A DNA stretch of 8,054 nucleotides from an uncultured Helcococcus sp. (GCA_937926545.1 CALAZW010000011.1:1-8054); one strand, 5' to 3'; shown: positions 1-6,504, numbered from the stretch's first letter. Numbers and translations are program-made. Notes: generated by a model from the letters alone, not told the origin.

Positions 1-2
1 AT

Positions 3-227
3 CATGGATTTATGGTATTTAAAAGAGATGAAAAGAAGAAAAATATAAGAAATTATAGGTCAGTGTATAGGTTTGTAATAAGAGGTCTAGATAAGATTCT
101 TATAGTATATATAGACTTAGAAGCCTATATTAATAAGGAAAACTTAGCCTATAGGATAAGAGATAAAGACATATATGATGGTTATAAAAATTTGACAGAT
201 ATAGATTTTAGTAAGTATTTGTATTAA
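3..227 (+). CDS. C-terminal part of an unrecognised protein (5' end outside the window)
   Basis: The reading frame is open from the left edge (His-Gly-Phe before the first Met at base 12) to TAA at 225-227. The visible 74 residues are probably the tail of a longer gene. A start at base 12 cannot be excluded, because only 11 upstream bases are visible and they hold no ribosome site. The segment is rich in Lys, Arg, Asp and Tyr and contains one hydrophobic patch (LDKILIVYIDLEAYI) too short and interrupted to be a confident membrane helix. I recognise no motif or family. The next gene starts after 17 bases with no terminator between, so the two are probably co-transcribed. Confidence 0.5.
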   Translation, partial: HGFMVFKRDEKKKNIRNYRSVYRFVIRGLDKILIVYIDLEAYINKENLAYRIRDKDIYDGYKNLTDIDFSKYLY

Positions 228-244
228 AAAGAAAGTGTGGGAAT

Positions 245-1168
245 ATGAAATTTGGTTTTAGAACTCCTAGTTTGAAAAAAAGTTTTAAGGCTAGGACTAG
301 TGGTAGGTTGAAAAGGTCAGTTAAATCAAGTCTAATACCGACTTATGGTAAAAAAGGTATGGGCTATATTAACAATCCTAAAAAGGCTATTTATAATAAG
401 GTTTATAACAAGACGACAGTTTCTATATTTGATGTGGGACCTAGTAAAAGTCGGCAAAGGGATATGGAAACGATAAATATACCTAAGGATAAGATTAAAT
501 TTAGCCACCTAACAAATCTTTTAACTCTAACTACCATAGGCCTATCTTTTGCCCTAGTATTCGGTAAATATACCAGCCTATACTTTTTATTTTTATTAGT
601 TAGTTTTATAGGATTTATAATATTTTTGATAAAGGATAGCAGGGCCTATAAGAGGGAAGCAAGCTTGGAAAAAGAAAGATTTAAAAATACTCTTTTAAGT
701 CTATCAGAAGATATGGAGATAAAGGACCTAGAGAGCCTATCCTTAAATGAATTAAGCTTTTTTACCTATAATTCAGCTATTGACATGGTTAATAGGTTCA
801 ATGAGCTGATAAATATTTTAGATACCAGTCTAGATATAGATAAATATTTTTCTGCCTGGGATGAAATGGAAAAATTGGTGGAAAAAATGGCCATAGTGGA
901 TGAAGAAATTAAAGTCCTTTGTACAAATTGTGATGATCCACTTTATATGAGAAATAACTTTGATTTTGAAAAAAATAGGCATAATAAGGTCTTTGTTGAT
1001 AAACTAATAGATAAGACAAAGGAAGATGCCTTGGTTTTAAAAACCCAAAGGGGCAGGGACAATAGATTGATTAAAATGTTTGAAAATCTACTTTCTAGAT
1101 GTGATCAAATGGATGATGATGTTGTAAATTACATTAGTTTTCAAATGATGACCAGTCAAATAGCTTGA
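245..1168 (+). CDS. Two-TM membrane protein with conserved basic N-terminal motif, unknown function
   Basis: 307 residues. The N-terminus (about 1-60) is very basic and patterned: GFRTPSLKKSFKART, then YGKKGMG, then NNPKKAIYNKVYNKTT. From memory this motif recurs at the start of uncharacterised Firmicutes and phage-associated proteins; it has no assigned biochemical role. Residues about 90-129 form two adjacent hydrophobic segments split by a short GKYTS turn, predicting a membrane hairpin with both ends cytoplasmic. Residues 130-307 are charged and mostly helical in character, with a possible coiled-coil stretch around 135-225 and three cysteines (226, 229, 286), two of them as CTNC. There is no signal peptide. 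Start chosen at the first ATG after the preceding stop; only a weak GGGA lies upstream. Probably one transcript with the preceding gene. Function not assigned. Confidence 0.75.
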   Translation: MKFGFRTPSLKKSFKARTSGRLKRSVKSSLIPTYGKKGMGYINNPKKAIYNKVYNKTTVSIFDVGPSKSRQRDMETINIPKDKIKFSHLTNLLTLTTIGLSFALVFGKYTSLYFLFLLVSFIGFIIFLIKDSRAYKREASLEKERFKNTLLSLSEDMEIKDLESLSLNELSFFTYNSAIDMVNRFNELINILDTSLDIDKYFSAWDEMEKLVEKMAIVDEEIKVLCTNCDDPLYMRNNFDFEKNRHNKVFVDKLIDKTKEDALVLKTQRGRDNRLIKMFENLLSRCDQMDDDVVNYISFQMMTSQIA

Positions 1169-1173
1169 TTTTA

Positions 1174-1201
1174 TAAAATTTATATATATAAATAAATTTT
1201 A
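1174..1201 (+). repeat. AT-only inverted repeat downstream of the two-TM gene, possible weak terminator
   Basis: TAAAATTTAT (1174-1183) and ATAAATTTTA (1192-1201) are perfect reverse complements around an 8-base loop. The stem begins 6 bases after the stop codon at 1166-1168. It contains no G-C pair and the T run lies inside the stem, so it is a poor intrinsic terminator and may be only a by-product of base composition. Confidence 0.2.
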
Positions 1202-1211
1202 GCGGGATTAT

Positions 1212-1240
1212 TTGATCTTATAATTGAAATCGTATATAAA
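1212..1240 (+). promoter_or_regulatory. Candidate sigma-A-type promoter for the Cna B-like gene
   Basis: TTGATC at 1212-1217 (four of six match the -35 consensus) is followed by a 17-base spacer and TATAAA at 1235-1240 (five of six match the -10 consensus). It would give an untranslated leader of roughly 80 bases before the ATG at 1327. The region is very AT-rich, so chance matches are likely; this is the best-spaced candidate seen. Confidence 0.3.
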
Positions 1241-1326
1241 TTTCCATGCCTTTGTCTATTTACTAATAATTAAATTAATAATAGTCTATATTATGGAATA
1301 AAATATAAATAGATGGGTAATATAGT

Positions 1327-1638
1327 ATGGAAAGTATAAGGATAGAAGACAAAAAATATAAGAGTAAAAAAAGTTTAAGAGCTTATGTATCTTGGGTCGG
1401 TCCCAAAAAGGTAAAGCCTAGAATAGAGCTTCAATTACTAAGAAATGGATGTTACCATGATAGTAGTATAGAGCTTTGTAATGGGGAAATAAGTTGCACA
1501 TGGGAAAATTTAGAGGTTTATGATTCATATGGGGATGAATATGTTTACAAAGTAATCCAATTAACTAAATTGGAAGACTATAGTACAGAAATCTCCAAGT
1601 ATGGTTTATTAATAATAAATAGATACAAAAAAAATTAA
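1327..1638 (+). CDS. Free-standing Cna B-type domain protein (103 aa), no export or anchoring signal
   Basis: Almost the whole protein aligns by eye with one Cna_B repeat (prealbumin-like fold): YVSWVG near residues 20-25, PRIELQLLRNG (31-41), CTWENLEVYD (57-66), EYVYKV (71-76) and a final LLIINRY resembling the usual ITN strand. Such repeats normally occur as stalks of secreted, sortase-anchored adhesins. This one has no signal peptide, no LPXTG and no second repeat. The strand that usually reads K-x-W has lost the isopeptide lysine, and the usual Tyr-x-Val-Glu reads YKVIQ, so internal cross-linking is unlikely; the late Asn is retained. Three cysteines (42, 51, 57) also suggest a cytoplasmic protein. 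An in-frame stop at 1318-1320 fixes 1327 as the earliest start; no clear ribosome site is visible. It is either a domesticated single domain or a relic of a surface protein. Confidence 0.7.
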   Translation: MESIRIEDKKYKSKKSLRAYVSWVGPKKVKPRIELQLLRNGCYHDSSIELCNGEISCTWENLEVYDSYGDEYVYKVIQLTKLEDYSTEISKYGLLIINRYKKN

Positions 1639-1641
1639 TCG

Positions 1642-1672
1642 AAGTCATATATGCTCTCATATATGACTTTTT
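1642..1672 (+). terminator. Perfect 12-bp hairpin with T run after the Cna B-like gene
   Basis: AAGTCATATATG (1642-1653), loop CTCT, then the exact complement (1658-1669), with the T run continuing to 1672. It begins 3 bases after the TAA of the upstream gene and has the form of an intrinsic terminator. It ends only 15 bases before the ATG of the AraC-type regulator. It could therefore also act as an attenuator, or as a palindromic operator, for that gene. Confidence 0.65.
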
Positions 1673-1687
1673 ATATGGTAGGATAAG

Positions 1688-3952
1688 ATGAATAAAAAAA
1701 TTAACTTAAAAAAGATAACCAATTTAGAACTTCAGTTTAATGAGGAGCTTTTATTTTTCTATGTTATTAAGGGGGAATTTTTAGTTTTTTTAAGAGGGAA
1801 AAAGCATAGATTAAAGCAAGGGGATTTACTGATTATTAATTATTTAGAATTAGGGTTCATTCTCCCCTTAGATGAGGATAATTTGGTTTATAGTTTTCAT
1901 CTAGATGATAGTATTTTAAAAAAACACATATTTACAAAAAATCACTACATAAGGGAAAATATATATAGAAAAGAAGATTTGATAAATGATGAAGTTTTAA
2001 ATATTATTAATATTTTTTATTATAAAAATGATATGGAAAATATTAATTTGTATATAAATCAGTTTTTTATAAGAATGGACAAGTATATAAAGATAGATGA
2101 CTCTAGGACTATGAAGATTAACTATAGTTTAGAGCTAGTAAAATTCTTTGAAGGTAAAAAGAAAATAAATGATTTAAGCTTGGAAGATATTTCAAGAGAG
2201 ATAAACTTAAGTCAAAATCATTTGGCAATTTATTTCAAAGACCTAGTTGGAATAAATATCTCTTCTTATAGACAGTTAATAGCCCTGAAAGAAGCATCAA
2301 GATTACTTATCCAAAGTGATAATAGTATATCTAATATAAGTTATGAATTGGGTTATAAACATAGTAAAAGTGTCTACGATATTTTTGATAAATACATAGG
2401 AATGACACCTAAAGAATATAGAGATAGGTATAGGACTTACCATCTAATTGACGAAAGAAATCTGGTTAAATCAATCTATTATATGGATTTTGTAAATAGG
2501 TATGAAAATGTAACATTTAAAGAACTTTATGATATAAAGTTACAGGAATTAACCCATATTGAAATTGAAGAAAGTCTAAATGCTGAAAACTATTTCCAAG
2601 GGGTGACAGTTTATTCTTTAGGAAACTTTGGTTTGGACTATATGAATCAAATTAAAATTACAAATAAAGAAATAAAAATAAAGAAAATGATAATTAATTT
2701 GGAAATATATGGAGATAGGGATTATTATCATTTGAAGGACTTGAATATAGATATATCAAGAAAAGACTTGATAGATCTAATAGATTTGTTATTTAAGCTA
2801 GATATAGAAATAGGACTACAGGTCGATTTAGAAAGTAATTATTATAAAAAAATAAGCTTGGATAATTTTAAGTTGGACTATGAAACTAGTCTTTTGAATT
2901 TTTATAATGATATTAAAAGAAGTTTAGGATTAGAGAGTCTCTTAAAAATTGAGAATATTTTAAATTTAACCTATGTTGAGAATCCTTTAGATATGGAGGA
3001 GGAAAAGTTTCAATATTATTTAAAATCAAGACTTAAAATTTATGAGTTAGTCTATGATGGTATTAAAACGGATTACTCCTTATCTTATGGACCTAGAAAT
3101 AAGGAGGATATAAAAGAGATATTAAAGAGATTTAAGGACACTATAGACCCTAGGGGACCAAATAAAATATATTATGTAGCCATTTATAAAGATGATAGTG
3201 ATTTAAATAATGGACTTACAACTGATCGGGTATATGAGGACTTTAATTTGAAGTTAGATGATTTTTACCAGGAGTTAAATTATCTAAATTCTTCCAATAT
3301 ATCATCACATCCAAGTAGTTTAGTACTTGATATGGGATCTAGGACCAAGCATAATATAAGGTATTTTGATAACTTTGTAGTTTTATATATTAGTCTTAAT
3401 ATGATAATTAAAATGAAATCTTTCTCTAATTTAAATTATATGTTTAAGGATAAAAATCACAAGTCATATCTTTATTACAGTAAATATTTTGACAGAAATG
3501 GTTTTAAAACAGAAAATTTTCATTTATATAGTTTTATAAATAGAATGCATGGAAATATTATCTACTCAGATAAAAATTGTATCGCTACTAAAACTGATTA
3601 TGAATACAATGTTTTGGTTTTTGGAAATATCCTTTATGACTATAAATTTTGCAAAATTAATAATTTTAATATTAGCCATGAAGACTACAGAATCCTAAGC
3701 TTAAAAATAAAAGATCTGAAGGGAGAGTATAGGGTTACTAAGGAGGGGCTGAATATCTTCAATGGAAGCTCCAAGTATAAAATGCAAAACTTCAGTAGTA
3801 ACAAAAACCTTGATAGGGAGGATTATGATTATATAGATTCTGTTAATAGGCCTAGTAGGGAATCTAAGGTCCGTTCTATAGAAGATGGCTACAGAGAACA
3901 AATTAAACTATATCCTTTTTCTGTAGTATATATAAATTATAAAAAAATATGA
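1688..3952 (+). CDS. AraC-family transcriptional regulator with degenerate GH39-like C-terminal region
   Basis: 754 residues. About 14-70 look like a cupin-type ligand-binding strand set (RLKQGDLLIINY). About 145-246 form the double helix-turn-helix of AraC/XylS proteins (LSLEDISREINLSQNHLAIYF, then ISNISYELGYKHSKSVYDIF and the closing GMTPKEYR). About 300-754 resemble the glycoside hydrolase 39 (beta-xylosidase-like) region found fused to such regulators, ending in the C-terminal beta part (IIYSDKNCIATKTDYEYNVLVFG). Where GH39 enzymes have Asn-Glu-Pro, this protein has TYVENPL (428-434); where the nucleophile Thr-Glu-Trp is expected it reads LVLDMGS. It is therefore probably a non-catalytic sugar-binding or dimerising module. 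AGGA (1680-1683) stands 4 bases before the ATG. No promoter fits between the preceding hairpin and this gene, so expression depends on readthrough or a promoter inside the upstream gene. The stop overlaps the next gene by 4 bases. Confidence 0.88.
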   Translation: MNKKINLKKITNLELQFNEELLFFYVIKGEFLVFLRGKKHRLKQGDLLIINYLELGFILPLDEDNLVYSFHLDDSILKKHIFTKNHYIRENIYRKEDLINDEVLNIINIFYYKNDMENINLYINQFFIRMDKYIKIDDSRTMKINYSLELVKFFEGKKKINDLSLEDISREINLSQNHLAIYFKDLVGINISSYRQLIALKEASRLLIQSDNSISNISYELGYKHSKSVYDIFDKYIGMTPKEYRDRYRTYHLIDERNLVKSIYYMDFVNRYENVTFKELYDIKLQELTHIEIEESLNAENYFQGVTVYSLGNFGLDYMNQIKITNKEIKIKKMIINLEIYGDRDYYHLKDLNIDISRKDLIDLIDLLFKLDIEIGLQVDLESNYYKKISLDNFKLDYETSLLNFYNDIKRSLGLESLLKIENILNLTYVENPLDMEEEKFQYYLKSRLKIYELVYDGIKTDYSLSYGPRNKEDIKEILKRFKDTIDPRGPNKIYYVAIYKDDSDLNNGLTTDRVYEDFNLKLDDFYQELNYLNSSNISSHPSSLVLDMGSRTKHNIRYFDNFVVLYISLNMIIKMKSFSNLNYMFKDKNHKSYLYYSKYFDRNGFKTENFHLYSFINRMHGNIIYSDKNCIATKTDYEYNVLVFGNILYDYKFCKINNFNISHEDYRILSLKIKDLKGEYRVTKEGLNIFNGSSKYKMQNFSSNKNLDREDYDYIDSVNRPSRESKVRSIEDGYREQIKLYPFSVVYINYKKI

Positions 3953-4593
3953 TGGAGAATTTTAAAATCATTATTAAAACCCATGGAGAGGAAGGATTCT
4001 TGCCCATCTGTAAGGATGGAACTACTTATTACGGGGGATATCAAGGATGGCTAAAGGATGAAGGAATTAAAGAATTTTATTCCAACAGATCTTGTTCTGT
4101 TACGGCAGCCAGCAATTTTTTTCTTCATATGATTTATTGTAAAGACCATAAAGAGATGGAAAAGATTGATTATAAAATATTTAATTTCTACCAAAAGGAG
4201 ATTTATAGGTATATAAGGCCTAGACCCTGGGGGATAATAAGTATAGGGATACTAGATAGAAGTTTTAGTAAATATGTAAAAGAAAAGGGATTGAATTTTA
4301 AAAAGGTAGTTTTTAAAGGGGAATTTTCTAGAGCTAATGTATTAAACTATATTAAATCGGCTTTAGAGAAAAATCTACCTGTGCTCCTATTAACCTGGGG
4401 AAGTGAATTGAAGGAGTTATCCTACCATTGGATAACTATCATAGGATTATATAGCAGTGATGGACACATAACCATGGTCAGCTCAAACTGGGGAGAGCTA
4501 AGAGAGTATGACTTTAATAGGTGGTTTGATAGCTTTAGTCTTTACAAGGGACTTATATATTGGGATGAAAATAAGAAATACAATGAGAACTAG
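3949..4593 (+). CDS. Papain/C39-like cysteine-peptidase-fold protein, coupled to the AraC-type regulator
   Basis: 214 residues. RSCSVTAASNFF around Cys49 resembles the nucleophile helix of C39-like and papain-like peptidases (usually GCGPTAAAN). YHWITIIGL supplies His160, and VSSNWGEL supplies Asn180, reminiscent of the papain Asn-x-Trp-Gly motif, so Cys49-His160-Asn180 is the predicted triad. YYGGYQGW (28-34) offers Gln32 as a possible oxyanion-hole residue. There is no signal peptide or membrane segment, so it should be cytoplasmic; this argues against the bacteriocin-exporter role of true C39 domains. The ATG overlaps the regulator's stop as ATGA, implying translational coupling, and no independent ribosome site is visible; ATG at 3952 is an equally possible start. 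A terminator follows. It could be a peptidase, a transglutaminase-like or amidase enzyme, or a substrate-binding relic. The substrate is unknown. Confidence 0.68.
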   Translation: MMENFKIIIKTHGEEGFLPICKDGTTYYGGYQGWLKDEGIKEFYSNRSCSVTAASNFFLHMIYCKDHKEMEKIDYKIFNFYQKEIYRYIRPRPWGIISIGILDRSFSKYVKEKGLNFKKVVFKGEFSRANVLNYIKSALEKNLPVLLLTWGSELKELSYHWITIIGLYSSDGHITMVSSNWGELREYDFNRWFDSFSLYKGLIYWDENKKYNEN

Positions 4594-4617
4594 GCTTTAT
4601 TCTTCTTGAAACTAGTT

Positions 4618-4651
4618 AAAAGAAACATTTTTTTATAAATGTTTCTTTTTT
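4618..4651 (+). terminator. Intrinsic terminator closing the regulator-peptidase unit
   Basis: AAAAGAAACATTT (4618-4630) pairs perfectly with AAATGTTTCTTTT (4637-4649) around a 6-base loop, and the T run continues to 4651. It lies 24 bases after the stop at 4593 and separates this unit from the flavin reductase promoter. Confidence 0.85.
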
Positions 4652-4660
4652 GTTAAAATG

Positions 4661-4689
4661 TTTACAAATGTTATAAATTATAGTAGTAT
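4661..4689 (+). promoter_or_regulatory. Promoter of the flavin reductase gene
   Basis: TTTACA at 4661-4666 (five of six match the -35 consensus), 17-base spacer, TAGTAT at 4684-4689 (four of six match the -10). It starts 10 bases after the preceding terminator and about 40 bases before the ATG at 4729, where a promoter for this single-gene unit is expected. Confidence 0.55.
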
Positions 4690-4694
4690 TTATT

Positions 4695-4712
4695 TTGTGA
4701 TTTATTTTGCAA
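4695..4712 (+). promoter_or_regulatory. Possible Rex-like operator overlapping the transcription start
   Basis: TTGTGATTTATTTTGCAA has the outer TTGTGA...CAA pattern of the redox-sensing repressor Rex (consensus TTGTGAANNNNTTCACAA). By eye, 11 of 14 defined positions match. Its place just downstream of the -10 hexamer suits a repressor site, and NADH/NAD control suits an anaerobic reductase. The right half is weak and the region is AT-rich, so this is only a candidate. Confidence 0.25.
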
Positions 4713-4718
4713 ACATAT

Positions 4719-4724
4719 AGGAGG
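4719..4724 (+). promoter_or_regulatory. Strong Shine-Dalgarno site of the flavin reductase lipoprotein gene
   Basis: AGGAGG, followed by AGTT and the ATG at 4729. It is the best ribosome site in the window. It fixes 4729 as the true start of the flavin reductase gene rather than the internal ATGs at 4999 or 5011. Confidence 0.85.
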
Positions 4725-4728
4725 AGTT

Positions 4729-4980
4729 ATGAAGAAAACACTTAAAAGATTTATGGCCTTATTATTAGTTTTGGCCCTAGTAGGATGTGGTTCTGGATCT
4801 AAAAAAGATTCAAGCGCAGGCCTTAAGGACGGTAACTATAAGGCAAGCAAGGACGGTCAAAATGGACCGATAGAAATTGAACTAATAGTAAAAAATGGAG
4901 AAATAGAAAAGGCTGAGTTAGTTAGCGAAAGTGAAACCCCAGGCTTAGGTAATGTTGCTATAGAAAAAATCCTTAATTAA
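4729..4980 (+). CDS. N-terminal fragment of FMN_bind flavin reductase lipoprotein, cut by an in-frame stop
   Basis: 83 residues. It begins with a lipoprotein signal peptide: a KK-rich start, hydrophobic core ALLLVLALVG and lipobox LVGC with Cys20. A Ser/Gly/Lys linker follows. From about residue 31 comes the first part of an FMN_bind domain (DGNYKASKDGQNGP, VKNGEIEKAELVSESETPGLG, AIEKI). The frame stops at TAA 4978-4980, in mid-domain and before the Thr that receives covalent FMN. The same frame continues after the stop with the missing part of the domain. The fragment alone should be an exported lipid-anchored stub without flavin. It is well supported as the true 5' end of the gene by the promoter and AGGAGG site. 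Together with the downstream ORF, the gene would be 591 codons long plus its final stop, counting the internal TAA as one codon; this is a normal length for single-chain flavin reductases of this type. Confidence 0.8.
   Translation: MKKTLKRFMALLLVLALVGCGSGSKKDSSAGLKDGNYKASKDGQNGPIEIELIVKNGEIEKAELVSESETPGLGNVAIEKILN
4978..4980 (+). other. In-frame TAA interrupting the flavin reductase gene
   Basis: Upstream residues end AIEKILN and downstream ones resume FNENKDMNIDMIGGATVSS in the same frame. The two sides join as a normal FMN_bind domain with one codon replaced. A single substitution in AAA, GAA or CAA would produce this TAA. No base is inserted or lost, so it is a nonsense change and not a frameshift. 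Confidence 0.9.
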
Positions 4981-4998
4981 TTTAATGAAAATAAGGAC

Positions 4999-6504
4999 AT
5001 GAACATAGACATGATTGGCGGAGCTACAGTTTCTAGTACAGCAGTTGTAGAAGCCTTAACAGAAGCTCTAAAGGAAGCTGGAGCAAGCGATGACTTCTTT
5101 GTTAAAGATGAAAACAAGGAAGCTAAAAAAGAAGAATTAGAAGATACATATGATTTTGATGTGGTAGTAATTGGAGCCGGTGGAGCTGGTCTAAGTGCTG
5201 CTATTGAAACAGCTAACACTGGTGCTAAGGTTGCTGTTTTAGAAAAAACACCTGCAGCAGGAGGAAATACTCTTGTTTCTGGAGGAGGATTAAATGTTCC
5301 AGGATCTAGGCAACAAAAGGGACTAGATATTGAAGATTCTGTAGAACAATTTTATGAAGATACTATGAATGGAGGAGATAATAAATCTGACTCCAAATTA
5401 GTAAAAATTATGGCGGAAAATGCTCTAGCTGCTGCTGATTGGCTTATGGATGATATAGGTGTTAAATTTATGGACGATAGGGTTCAACAATTTGGTGGCC
5501 ATTCAACTCCAAGAGCCTTAATTCCAGAAGGAAATAAGGGAGTTGCTTTAATAAGTAAACTACTTGAAAAAGCAGAAGAAAAAGATGTTAAAGTATTCTA
5601 TGAAGCGAAGGCTGAAGAAATAAAAATGACAGATGGAAAAGCAAGTGGTGTTGTAGTTAAAAACAATGATAAAGATGTAGTTTTTAATGCCTCAAAGGGA
5701 GTTATTGTAGCTTCAGGAGGATTTGCCTCAGATGTAGAAATGAGAAAAAAATATAATGACCATTATGATGAAAGATTTAAATCTACAGCTACAGAAGCAA
5801 GTACTGGTGATGGTATTAAGATGGCAGAAGCAGTAGGAGCTGGATTAAGAGACTTAGATTTCATTCAAGTTTATCCAACTTGTAACCCTATAACTGGAAT
5901 TATTTCTTACGTTGCCAATGCTAGATTTGATGGGGCTATTTTAGTTAATCAAAAAGGTGAAAGATTTGTAAATGAAATGGGTAGAAGAGACGAAATATCC
6001 AATGCTATTCTAGACCAAGAAGGTAGCTATGCCTACCTAGTATGGGGACAAGAAGTAGAATCAGTTGGTCATATGACTGAAGTTCATGAAAAAGAATATG
6101 AAAAGTGGTTAAAAGATGACTTAATATATTCTACTGAATCTTTAGAAGATGCAGCAAAGCACTATAATATTGATGAAAAATCTTTTATGAATACTATTGA
6201 TAGTTTTAACAAGGCAGTAGAAGAAGGAAAAGATGAAGCCTTTAATAAGGGGGGAAATATGGTTGCAATTAAAGAAGGAAACTTCTATATACAAAAAGTT
6301 GTACCAAGTACCCATCATACTATGGGAGGAATCACTATAAATGAAGATGCTCAAGTATTAGATGCTAAGGGAGAAGTTATTCCTAATCTATATGCAGCAG
6401 GAGAAGTAGTTGGCGGTATCCATGGGACTAACCGTCTAGGTGGAAATGCAATTACAGATATTGTTGTATTTGGTAGAATAGCAGGTCAAAATATAGTTAA
6501 ATAA
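4999..6504 (+). CDS. Flavoprotein reductase, fumarate/urocanate reductase-like (FMN_bind end + FAD_binding_2)
   Basis: 501 residues from ATG 4999. DMIGGATVSS (4-13) is the C-terminal FMN_bind motif whose Thr (residue 10) would receive FMN from ApbE in an exported protein. The FAD domain begins with VVVIGAGGAGLSAA (56-68), with the acidic Glu of the ADP-ribose site in VLEK and the AAGGNT loop. Family catalytic features follow: RFVNEMGRRD (proton-donor Arg330), STHHTMGG (His439/440) and HGTNRLGGNA (His475, Arg479). The usual HPT substrate motif reads VYPT, with Tyr292 replacing the fumarate-contacting His; from memory, Tyr here marks urocanate reductases (UrdA). The piece lacks the signal peptide because of TAA 4978-4980. 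If translated alone, from 4999 (AAGGA only 1 base away) or 5011 (13 bases away), it would stay cytoplasmic without covalent FMN. Codon use looks well adapted, so inactivation would be recent. Confidence 0.85.
   Translation: MNIDMIGGATVSSTAVVEALTEALKEAGASDDFFVKDENKEAKKEELEDTYDFDVVVIGAGGAGLSAAIETANTGAKVAVLEKTPAAGGNTLVSGGGLNVPGSRQQKGLDIEDSVEQFYEDTMNGGDNKSDSKLVKIMAENALAAADWLMDDIGVKFMDDRVQQFGGHSTPRALIPEGNKGVALISKLLEKAEEKDVKVFYEAKAEEIKMTDGKASGVVVKNNDKDVVFNASKGVIVASGGFASDVEMRKKYNDHYDERFKSTATEASTGDGIKMAEAVGAGLRDLDFIQVYPTCNPITGIISYVANARFDGAILVNQKGERFVNEMGRRDEISNAILDQEGSYAYLVWGQEVESVGHMTEVHEKEYEKWLKDDLIYSTESLEDAAKHYNIDEKSFMNTIDSFNKAVEEGKDEAFNKGGNMVAIKEGNFYIQKVVPSTHHTMGGITINEDAQVLDAKGEVIPNLYAAGEVVGGIHGTNRLGGNAITDIVVFGRIAGQNIVK

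Noticed and set aside
3949..4593. Bacteriocin-processing C39 peptidase
   Set aside because: There is no ABC transporter fusion, no GG-leader peptide gene and no export partner nearby. Only the fold-level motif is shared.
4978..4980. TAA as a recoded (selenocysteine or pyrrolysine) codon
   Set aside because: Known Sec and Pyl insertion use TGA and TAG, not TAA. The position aligns with an ordinary surface residue of FMN_bind rather than a catalytic one.
4970..5000. Frameshift as the cause of the split reductase
   Set aside because: The upstream and downstream parts are in the same frame, and the domain joins without missing or extra residues. Only a substitution explains it.
4977..5219. Antisense open frames opposite the reductase (4977-5219 and 6142-6354) and the regulator (3701-3901)
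   Set aside because: They lie fully inside well-supported + strand genes, have no ribosome sites or recognisable domains, and their composition is the mirror of the sense codons.
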